This document shows, piece by piece, positions 6,986-13,134 of a stretch of DNA of 13,134 nucleotides; position 1 is the first letter of the stretch; the number at the start of each line of letters is the position of its first letter. The notes under the pieces were generated by a model. It saw only the letters and a program-made list of their open reading frames with translations, did no database searches and was not told the origin of the DNA. The translations under genes and the position numbers were made by a program. Source of the DNA: Candidatus Segetimicrobium genomatis (GTDB lineage: Bacteria; Sysuimicrobiota; Sysuimicrobiia; Sysuimicrobiales; Segetimicrobiaceae); the NCBI GenBank assembly GCA_005882445.1, contig VBAN01000120.1, forward strand, positions 1 to 13,134. Reading direction: 5' to 3'.

Positions 6986-8076
6986 CGGGTGGCGCCGTCC
7001 TTTTCCAGCGCCTTCGGGCGGGCGAAGATCATCCGCCCCGCGACCGTCTGCAGGACGCTGGTCACCACCGTGTCCAGGGTCTCGCCGATGTGGCGCTTTC
7101 CGCCCTCGACGACGATCATCGTCCCGTCATCGAGGTAGCCCACCCCTTGGCCGGCTTCCTTGCCGTCTTTGATGACGTGCACGGACAGCTCTTCGCCGGG
7201 GATCATCGCCGGCTTGATCGCGTTCGCCAGTTCGTTGACGTTCAGGACGCGAACCCCCTGCAGTTCCGCGATCTTGTTCAGGTTGTAGTCGTTGGTGACG
7301 ATCCAGGCCCCGATCGCCCGCGCCAGGCGGACGAGTTGGGCGTCCACCTGCCCCAGGGCGAAGTCATCCTCCTCCTCGTAGATCTGCACCGTCTGCTGCT
7401 TCTTCTGCATCCTGTTCAGGATATCGAGCCCCCGCCGGCCCCGGTTCCGGCGGATCTGGTCGCTCGCGTCGGCGATGCGCTGCAGCTCGGCCAGCACCGA
7501 TCGCGGGACGAGGATGGGCCCTTCGAGGAAGCCTGTTTCCGAGATGTCCGCGATCCGCCCGTCGATGATGACGCTCGTGTCCAGCAGCTTGGGGACGCTG
7601 GTGCGCCGCAGCTTTCGGTCGCGGCCGGCCAGCCGTTCGGCGAGACGCGGGAACGCCGCGAGGAAATCCTCGCGGCGCTGGATCCCGAGGTGGAGCCCCA
7701 GGTATCCAAAGACGAGCACCGCGGACAAGGGGATGATGTAGCGCCCGATGATCGGCACGCCCAACAGGGGAATGCTCACCAGGAACGCGACCAGCAGCCC
7801 CAGGATCAGCCCGCCGGCGCCCGCGAGCACGTCCCTGAGCGGAACACTGCCGAGGTGGTGCAGCACCCACGCCATGGAAGCCACGAACCAGCCGCGCACC
7901 GGTGGCGCCGCCAACCAACCGATCAGGGCCCCGAGCGTGATCCCGACCACCAGCGCGCTGAGCCGCGGCGCCGGATGCCCGCCGCCGCGCAGCATCTCGT
8001 TCCGGACGAGATCGGCGATCTGGTACCCGACGAGACCTCCGATGATAACTCCGAGCGCTCGAACGAGACGAATCAT
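6982..8076 (-). CDS. yacL: membrane-anchored PIN/TRAM domain protein, YacL-like putative RNase
   Basis: The 364-residue protein has the YacL architecture and length. Four predicted membrane helices lie at about 7-25, 40-57, 84-101 and 108-131. A cytoplasmic PIN nuclease domain follows (about 162-285) with 'LLDTSVIIDGRI' (Asp166, Asp172), Glu197, Asp245 and Asp263 ('TNDYNL') as the acidic metal-binding set. A C-terminal TRAM-type RNA-binding domain spans about 293-354. The family sits beside disA/ispD in many Firmicutes. Its substrate is not well established, so nuclease activity is inferred from the PIN residues. The start is ATG 8076, with GGTGAG five bases upstream. It heads the yacL-ispDF-cysS-rlmB operon and is read from the extended -10 promoter at 8142-8150. 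Confidence 0.93.
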   Translation of the reverse strand: MIRLVRALGVIIGGLVGYQIADLVRNEMLRGGGHPAPRLSALVVGITLGALIGWLAAPPVRGWFVASMAWVLHHLGSVPLRDVLAGAGGLILGLLVAFLVSIPLLGVPIIGRYIIPLSAVLVFGYLGLHLGIQRREDFLAAFPRLAERLAGRDRKLRRTSVPKLLDTSVIIDGRIADISETGFLEGPILVPRSVLAELQRIADASDQIRRNRGRRGLDILNRMQKKQQTVQIYEEEDDFALGQVDAQLVRLARAIGAWIVTNDYNLNKIAELQGVRVLNVNELANAIKPAMIPGEELSVHVIKDGKEAGQGVGYLDDGTMIVVEGGKRHIGETLDTVVTSVLQTVAGRMIFARPKALEKDGATR

Positions 8077-8141
8077 CGCGGCTCACCAAATTCCGCGACC
8101 ACACGGCATGGTCGGGTGGGAGGATGAATAAATGACAGTTC

Positions 8142-8150
8142 ATTATACCA
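8142..8150 (-). promoter_or_regulatory. extended -10 promoter of the yacL operon
   Basis: The minus strand reads TGGTATAAT, identical to the element before moaA. No convincing -35 lies at 16-18 bases. Transcription would start near 8135, giving a leader of about 60 bases before the yacL ATG. It is divergent from the plus-strand promoter at 8205-8233, with about 55 bases between the two -10 hexamers' near edges and the opposing -35. Confidence 0.65.
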
Positions 8151-8204
8151 CGGGTAATCGGCCGGAAAATGCAACTCCGATTGCCGAGGCGCGCGCGCAA
8201 AACA

Positions 8205-8233
8205 TTGACATCCCCCCACTGCATTCCTATAAT
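8205..8233 (+). promoter_or_regulatory. perfect consensus sigma-A promoter of the DUF1573-like gene
   Basis: TTGACA (8205-8210), a 17-base spacer and TATAAT (8228-8233) match the housekeeping consensus at all twelve positions with optimal spacing. Transcription would start near 8240, about 57 bases before the ATG at 8297. Such a full match is unusual and predicts strong expression unless it is repressed. Confidence 0.88.
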
Positions 8234-8296
8234 GAGACCGATCTTCTCTCGAAGTCGATCTTTCGCGCAACAGTCCAGACGGGAGGCGGGCGCCGC

Positions 8297-8689
8297 ATGA
8301 AAGGGATCGAACCGTCTTTCCAGGATCAAGTCGAAGCTCATTTGATCCGCCACCGCAGCATTCTCGATGTGCTGAGCAAGCTCCAGGAATCCGCCGCCCG
8401 CGTCAATCGCTCCGTGGTGAAGGCGGTGACCTCCTGCGGCTGCATCACGATCGACGCCAGCAAGCAGGAGTTCCCGTCCGATGTGGGCCTGACGGAACTC
8501 AAGGCATTCCTGGCAAGTCATCTCACCGGGTCGCTGTGCGACCGGTGCCGGGAGGCCATCGAGACCGAGATCGGATCGGCGCTCTTTTACTCCGCGGGCC
8601 TCTGCAGCCTCCTGGACCTCAAGCTGGACGAAATCTTGGAGAAGCAGCACAGCCGGATCAAGAGCCTCGGCATCTTCAACCTCACCTAG
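8297..8689 (+). CDS. small conserved cysteine-containing protein (clostridial DUF1573-type)
   Basis: The product has 130 residues, starting at ATG 8297 with GGGAGG ten bases upstream. An in-frame extension to 8132 is open but crosses the promoter and is rejected. The sequence 'LIRHRSILDVLSKLQESAARVNRSVVKAVTSCGC' and the ending 'SLGIFNLT' resemble a family widespread in Clostridia and relatives that I recall being annotated DUF1573; that name is from memory. Two cysteine pairs, CGC at 47-49 and CDRC at 81-84, plus Cys103, could bind a metal. The N-terminal third and the C-terminal 40 residues look helical. It has no signal peptide. Its function is unknown. It is transcribed opposite to all its neighbours from a perfect promoter. 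Confidence 0.85.
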   Translation: MKGIEPSFQDQVEAHLIRHRSILDVLSKLQESAARVNRSVVKAVTSCGCITIDASKQEFPSDVGLTELKAFLASHLTGSLCDRCREAIETEIGSALFYSAGLCSLLDLKLDEILEKQHSRIKSLGIFNLT

Positions 8690-8749
8690 GCTCGATCGTT
8701 CGACCGCCCGCCGATCTCGACCGTCGGCCGCAGGTTTGCGGGCGCGCGT

Positions 8750-8833
8750 TTACACGCGTACGCTCCCGCGCGGGTCCATGGCGTCGCGGATCCCATCCCC
8801 CAGCAGGTTGAATCCCAGGATGTGTCCGGTGCG
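8750..8833 (-). pseudogene. relic of a dipeptide/oligopeptide ABC permease gene (dppC/oppC type), C-terminal 27 codons
   Basis: Immediately after the radA stop codon, and in the same frame, the minus strand reads HILGFNLLGDGIRDAMDPRG and ends at TAA (8752-8750). 'LGFNLLGDGxRDAxDPR' is the hallmark C-terminus of the DppC/OppC inner-membrane permease family. No start codon, transmembrane segments or other permease sequence precede it, because intact radA occupies the adjoining DNA. It is therefore a leftover from an insertion or rearrangement between radA and the plus-strand small gene, the place where disA often lies in relatives. Confidence 0.8.
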
Positions 8834-10228
8834 TTAGCCGATCAGGAGGTCCAGGGCCTCCCGGATGTCCCCCACGCCGGCGAGCTCCAGCCCTCCGCGA
8901 TCTTCGATCCCCGCCAGGTTGGCGCGCGGCAGGATGACCCGCCGGAACCCGAGCTTCGCCGCCTCCGCGACCCGGCCGGCGATCCGGCTCACCGCCCGGA
9001 TCTCTCCGCCGAGCCCCACTTCGCCGACCACGACCGTTCCGGGATCCGCCGGCCGCTCGCGGTGGGAGCTCGCGACCGCGAGGGCGACCCCCAGATCCAC
9101 CGCCGGCTCTTCCACCTGGACTCCGCCCGCGACGCTCACGTAGACGTCGAAGGTGGCCAGATGCAGTCCCGCCCGCTTTTCCAGGACCGCCAGGAGCAGC
9201 AGCATCCGGTTGGTGTCCACGCCGGCCGCCGTCCGGCGGGGCAGGCCGAACGGGGTCCGGGTGACGAGCGCCTGGACCTCGAGGAGCAGCGGCCGCGACC
9301 CTTCCACGGCGCAGACGACGACCGAGCCCGGGGCGTCGAGCGGGCGCTCGGAGAGGAACAGCGCCGACGGATCCGACACCTCGGCGAGCCCACGGCCGCT
9401 CATGGAAAAGATCCCGATCTCGTTCGTCGACCCGAAGCGGTTCTTTGTCACTCGCAACAGGCGGTAGGCGTGATGACGCTCGCCTTCAAAGTACAGCACG
9501 GTATCCACCATGTGCTCGAGGACCCGCGGACCGGCGATCGCCCCCTCCTTGGTGACATGGCCGACGATCAGGATCGCGGGCCCGCCGTCCGATTTGGCGA
9601 CGCGGAGCAGATCGCCCGTACACTCCCGGATCTGGCCGACGCTCCCCGGCGCCGCCGGCAGGTCGGGGCGATAGATGGTCTGGATCGAATCGATCACGAC
9701 CAGGGCGGGCTGCGCCTCCGAGACATGCGCGGTGATCTCCTCGAGATTGGTCTCGGCGAGCACGAGGAGGCGGGGCGCGTCGATCCCCAGCCGCGCCGCC
9801 CGCATCTTCGTCTGCCGGACCGACTCCTCGCCGGACACGTAGAGGACCGTCCGGGTGGGGGCGAGGTGGTGCGCGACCTGAAGCGCCAGCGTGGACTTTC
9901 CGATGCCCGGATCGCCGCCGAGGAGCACGAGCGACCCCGGCACCAGCCCGCCGCCCAGCACGCGATCCACTTCGCCGAGCCCTACCTCGAGCCGCGGCTC
10001 GCGCTCGAGGGTCACCTCCCCGATCGGCGTCGGGGCCGACGCGCCGGACGGCTTGGCGCGCCACGCCCGTCGGGGCGCGCCGGGCTCCGCGACCGGCTCT
10101 TCGACGAGGGTGCTCCAGGCTTCGCAGCCCGGACAGCGGCCGAGCCACTTGGCGGACTCGTACCCGCACTCCTGGCACACGTACACGACGCGGCCCGCGC
10201 CCGCTGCGTCCCCGCCCCGTCGCCTCAC
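8834..10228 (-). CDS. radA: DNA repair protein RadA
   Basis: The 464-residue protein is full length for bacterial RadA (Sms), a RecA-like helicase that drives branch migration at recombination intermediates. An N-terminal zinc finger uses Cys18, 21, 32 and 35 ('CQECGYESAKWLGRCPGC'). The ATPase core has Walker A GDPGIGKST (105-113), Walker B 'ALVVIDS' (175-181) and the RadA-specific KNRFG (262-266). The C-terminal Lon-like domain, without protease function in this family, spans about 300-464 ('GEVGLGGEIRAVSRI'). The start is GTG 10228, with GGAG about six bases upstream; it gives a normal lead into the zinc finger. It follows clpC on the same strand but is separated by an 84-base gap with a long palindrome, so it may have its own promoter. 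Confidence 0.97.
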   Translation of the reverse strand: MRRRGGDAAGAGRVVYVCQECGYESAKWLGRCPGCEAWSTLVEEPVAEPGAPRRAWRAKPSGASAPTPIGEVTLEREPRLEVGLGEVDRVLGGGLVPGSLVLLGGDPGIGKSTLALQVAHHLAPTRTVLYVSGEESVRQTKMRAARLGIDAPRLLVLAETNLEEITAHVSEAQPALVVIDSIQTIYRPDLPAAPGSVGQIRECTGDLLRVAKSDGGPAILIVGHVTKEGAIAGPRVLEHMVDTVLYFEGERHHAYRLLRVTKNRFGSTNEIGIFSMSGRGLAEVSDPSALFLSERPLDAPGSVVVCAVEGSRPLLLEVQALVTRTPFGLPRRTAAGVDTNRMLLLLAVLEKRAGLHLATFDVYVSVAGGVQVEEPAVDLGVALAVASSHRERPADPGTVVVGEVGLGGEIRAVSRIAGRVAEAAKLGFRRVILPRANLAGIEDRGGLELAGVGDIREALDLLIG

Positions 10229-10252
10229 CGCCGCTCCGATCCGCCCGTCATG

Positions 10253-10288
10253 GGCGACGGCCCGGGCAGCGCTGCCCGGGCCGTCGCC
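10253..10288. terminator. 36-bp perfect palindrome between clpC and radA (probable terminator or attenuator hairpin)
   Basis: Positions 10253-10270 are the exact reverse complement of 10271-10288, giving a very G+C-rich hairpin of up to about 16 pairs. It begins 24 bases after the clpC stop and ends 24 bases before the radA GTG. No T-run follows in the minus direction, so classical intrinsic termination would be incomplete. An attenuator, RNA-processing or mRNA-stabilising element is equally possible. Confidence 0.55.
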
Positions 10289-10312
10289 ATCCTTAGCACT
10301 GTGCGCCGCGTT

Positions 10313-12686
10313 CTACGTCCCTTTGTCCGCCGCGACCGGCTCGCGCCGCTTCTCGAAGACCACCATGCCGTCGCGGGCATCGAGCACGATCTCATCGCCC
10401 GCGTGGAACTTGCCGCGCAGCATGTCGTCCGAGAGCGGGTCCTCCACCAGGCGCTGGATCGCGCGCCGCAGCGGCCGGGCCCCGTACTGCGGGTCGAACC
10501 CCTCGCCGGCCAGGAGCTCCCGCGCGGCGTCGGTCATCACGAGCGACATTCCCTGGCCGCGGATCTCCCGCTTCAGCCGGTCCAGCAGGATCTCCACGAT
10601 CGCCTTGATCTGCTCGCGGCTCAGCGAACGGAACACGATGATCTCATCGACCCGGTTGAGGAACTCCGGCCGAAACGTCCGCCGCAGCTCTTCCATCACG
10701 TGCATCTTCATCCGGTCGTAGGAGCGGTCGGCCTCCAGCTGATCGTTGCCGGTCCCGCGGAAGCCGAACCCTGTATCGCGCTGGATCTGGGGCGCGCCCA
10801 CGTTGCTGGTCATGATGGTCGGGGTGCGCCTTTTCGATCTCGTCGAGGAGCACGACCGAATACGGCCGCCGGCGGACCTGCTCGGTGAGCTGCCCTCCCT
10901 CCTCGTACCCGACGTAGCCCGGGGGAGCCCCGACAAGCCGGGACACGGTGTGCCGCTCGGTGTACTCGGACATGTCGATGCGGACGACGGCGCCTTCGTC
11001 CCCGAAGAGGAACTCCGCGAGCGCGAGCGTGAGCTCGGTCTTGCCGACGCCGGTGGGACCCAGGAAAATGAACGAGCCGATCGGCCGCCGGGCGTCCTTC
11101 AGGCCGGCGCGCGCCCGCCGGACGGCGCGGGATACCGCATGCACCGCCTCGTCCTGGCCGACGATCCGGTGGTGGAGCGAGTCCTCCATGCGGAGGAGCT
11201 TTTCCGTCTCCTCCTCAACCAGGCGCATCACCGGGATCCCCGTCCAGCTCGACACGATGTCCGCGATGTCGTCGCCGCTGACCGTGGTGATGTCCCGGCC
11301 CTTGTCGGTCTTCCAGGAGCTCTCCAGCTCTTCGAGCTTCTGCCGCAGGACCTTCTCCTTGTCGCGGAGGCTGGCGGCCTTCTCGAAGTCCTGCCCCTTG
11401 ATCGCCTCTTCCTTCTCGCGGCGCACCCGCTCCGCCTTGTCAAGCGCCTGGCGGACTTCCTGCGGCAGGAAGCTCGCCTGCAGGCGAATCTTGCTCGCCG
11501 CCTCGTCCATGAGGTCGATCGCCTTGTCCGGCAGGAACCGGTCCGAGATGTACTTGTCGGCCAGCGTCGCCGCGGCGACCAGGGCCTCGTCGCTGATCTT
11601 CACCCCGTGGTGGGCCTCGTACCGCTCGCGCAGCCCCCGGAGGATTTCCACGGTCTGGTCGACGTTGGGCTCGGCCACCAGGATCGGCGCGAACCGCCGC
11701 TCCAGCGCCGCGTCGCGCTCGACGTATTTGCGGTACTCGTCGAGGGTCGTCGCCCCGATGCACTGCAGCTCGCCCCGGGACAGCGACGGCTTGAGGATGT
11801 TGCTGGCGTCGATCGCCCCTTCCGCCGCGCCCGCGCCGACGAGGGTGTGCAGCTCGTCCACGAACAGGACGACCTCGCCCTGGGCCTTGCGGATCTCCTC
11901 CATCACCTTCTTCATCCGCTCTTCGAACTCGCCGCGGTACTTTGTTCCGGCCACGAGCGCGGCCAGGTCGAGCTGGACCACGCGCTTGTTCCGGAGGACC
12001 TCCGGGACATCGCCGCGGACGATCCGCTGGGCGAGTCCCTCGGTGATCGCCGTCTTCCCCACGCCCGGCTCGCCGATCAGCGCCGGGTTGTTCTTGGTGC
12101 GGCGGGAGAGCACCTGGATGACCCGCTCGATCTCGCGCTCCCGGCCGATCACCGGATCGAGCTTGTTCTCGCGGGCGAGCTTGGTGAGATCCCGCCCGAG
12201 CTCGTCGAGGGTGGGCGTCTTGCTGGCCTGCTTGGTGTAGGAGGCGGTGCCTTCCTCGCCGAGGAGGTAGACGACCTGCGAGCGGACCCGCTCCAGATCG
12301 GCCCCCATCGCCTCCAGCACGCGCGCGGCCACGCCCTCGCCTTCGCGGATCAGGCCGAGGAGGAGGTGCTCCGTGCCGATGTAGTTGTGGCCGAGCCGGC
12401 GCGCCTCATCCAGCGCCAGTTCCAGCACCTTCTTGGCTCTTGGGGTGAACGTGACTTCCTCGTGCGGCGTCCGCTCACCGCGGCCGATCGCGCTCTCGAT
12501 CTCGGCGCGCACGCGCTCGGGGCTGATGTTGAGGGATTCCAGGACCTTGCTGGCGACACCCTCGCCCTCGCGGACGATCCCGAGCAGGATGTGCTCTGTC
12601 CCAACCGCGCTGTGGTTCAGCCGCTTGGCTTCCTCTTGGGCGAGGATGATCACTCGGCGGGCACGCTCCGTGAATCGTTCAAACAT
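10313..12686 (-). pseudogene. clpC: ATP-dependent Clp protease ATP-binding subunit ClpC, frame broken by an 86-base deletion
   Basis: ClpC is a hexameric AAA+ unfoldase that feeds ClpP. The first 623 residues are intact: two Clp N-repeats (about 1-70 and 80-145), Walker A GEPGVGKT (205-212), Walker B 'VLFVDELH', arginine-finger region 'ALERRF', UVR-type coiled coil (about 428-455), second Walker A GPTGVGKT (543-550) and Walker B '[11 protein letters not shown]'. The frame then breaks at 10817. The sequence resumes in another frame at '[17 protein letters not shown]' (sensor 1) and runs through the D2 C-terminal domain to TAG 10313. About 29 conserved residues ('VFNILLQ...DGRLTDGQGR...NTV' in relatives) are missing. 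The 2,374-base span plus 86 equals 820 codons, the normal ClpC length. The start is ATG 12686 with a strong AGGGAGGAGGT site. No ctsR-mcsA-mcsB genes precede it. Confidence 0.94.
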
Positions 12687-13134
12687 CTCGCGGCTGACCT
12701 CCTCCCTGCCAGGTTGCGCGCGACGTCATCCGGTGATCCCGCTGCCTTCTACTTCTACGGACCGAATCATCCCGCTGTTCCTCTCCCCGAACGTCCGCAC
12801 CGCTCAGCAACCTCGGGGCCCCGGCAGAGCGTGAAGGCGACACCCTCCACGTGAACCCTCTTGCCTCTCACTTAGAGTACGTTTGCCCTCCCCCGGCCAT
12901 TCCCGCTGGCCACTCCCTGCACCATGAACGGCCTGGACAGTTCTCTTCTTCGCCTACCCGCTGACTCCTGCCGAATAGCCTCCAGCGGGGCGTTGATCGC
13001 GTCCCCACTCTATTGATGCCCCGGCATTGTCACGCCCGGACACCGTAGATTCGATCTTCCAAACCCAACAGTCATCCCTTCGTAGGAGAGATGGCGGACG
13101 TCCGGACGTCGGGTACAGACCTGACAACGCCGCC
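12687..13134. other. region upstream of clpC without a supported gene
   Basis: These 448 bases have lower G+C than the genes around them. They carry no open frame with recognisable protein similarity, no tRNA, and no convincing promoter, CIRCE or CtsR operator for clpC on the minus strand. A short plus-strand frame starts at ATG 13091 behind AGGAGAG and runs off the edge after 14 codons. It could be the start of a divergent gene, but the binding site is too close to judge. A 14-bp palindrome, GACGTCCGGACGTC, lies at 13097-13110. The ctsR/mcsA/mcsB genes that precede clpC in many Firmicutes are absent from this stretch. Confidence 0.5.

Noticed and set aside
8132..8296. In-frame N-terminal extension of the DUF1573-like gene starting at 8132
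   Set aside because: It would cross the perfect promoter at 8205-8233, and a good ribosome binding site marks the ATG at 8297.
10292..10300. TTAGCACT resembling half of a CIRCE (HrcA) operator near clpC
   Set aside because: The second half GAGTGCTAA after nine bases is absent, and the site is downstream of clpC rather than at its promoter.
8822..10888. A 688-codon plus-strand open frame opposite radA and the end of clpC
   Set aside because: It is an antisense shadow of RadA; it crosses the 36-bp palindrome and has no recognisable motif.
10746..12854. A 702-codon plus-strand open frame opposite clpC
   Set aside because: It mirrors the clpC codons in a G+C-rich gene; the translation is low-complexity Leu/Arg/Val/Asp-rich with no domain, and the minus strand encodes an unmistakable ClpC.
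12840..13090. Possible mobile-element or group II intron remnant upstream of clpC
   Set aside because: Short minus-strand frames had a vaguely familiar look, but I could find no domain V hairpin, no reverse transcriptase motif and no terminal inverted repeats.
13091..13134. Possible start of a plus-strand gene at ATG 13091
   Set aside because: There are only 14 codons before the edge, the AGGAGAG is almost abutting the ATG, and the translation is not recognisable; mentioned only within the region entry.

Overview
The window is a G+C-rich bacterial chromosome segment (roughly two thirds G+C by eye). Read leftwards, it carries a housekeeping block in an order familiar from Firmicutes and related monoderm phyla: clpC, radA, yacL (PIN/TRAM), ispD-ispF, cysS, rlmB, sigH. 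The IspD-IspF fusion, the very high G+C and the missing usual members (disA, mrnC, yacP, and ctsR/mcsA/mcsB next to clpC) suggest a deep-branching Terrabacteria lineage, for example the Sysuimicrobiota/Armatimonadota/Symbiobacteriia neighbourhood. That placement is inference. Everything looks chromosomal; I see no intact mobile element and no CRISPR array.

Layout, left to right. The 3' tail of a plus-strand gene for a probable Ig-like surface protein (3-104). A minus-strand tRNA-Thr(UGU). A minus-strand SDR oxidoreductase. A plus-strand moaA with an extended -10 promoter. A bidirectional hairpin terminator. Minus-strand sigH with its own sigma-A-type promoter. A tightly coupled minus-strand operon: yacL > ispDF > small conserved protein > cysS > rlmB, with GTGA, ATGA and TGATG junctions. 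A divergent promoter region, from which a plus-strand small Cys-rich protein (DUF1573-like) reads out from a perfect consensus promoter. A relic of an oligopeptide-permease gene (dppC/oppC). Then radA, a 36-bp palindrome, clpC, and about 450 bases with no supported gene.

The functions are mixed housekeeping: stress proteolysis (ClpC), recombination repair (RadA), isoprenoid precursors (IspDF), tRNA charging (CysS), 23S rRNA methylation (RlmB), an alternative sigma factor (SigH) and molybdenum cofactor synthesis (MoaA).

The most striking result is that three housekeeping genes (clpC, cysS, rlmB) are each broken by one internal deletion of about 50-86 bases that removes conserved residues and shifts the frame, while the rest of each gene and all their neighbours are pristine. 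In cysS and rlmB the joint falls on a 4-base microhomology. Either the assembly has dropped short segments, or several normally important genes were broken very recently, or decoding here is unusual. Artefact is the most economical reading, but this is the first thing to check.
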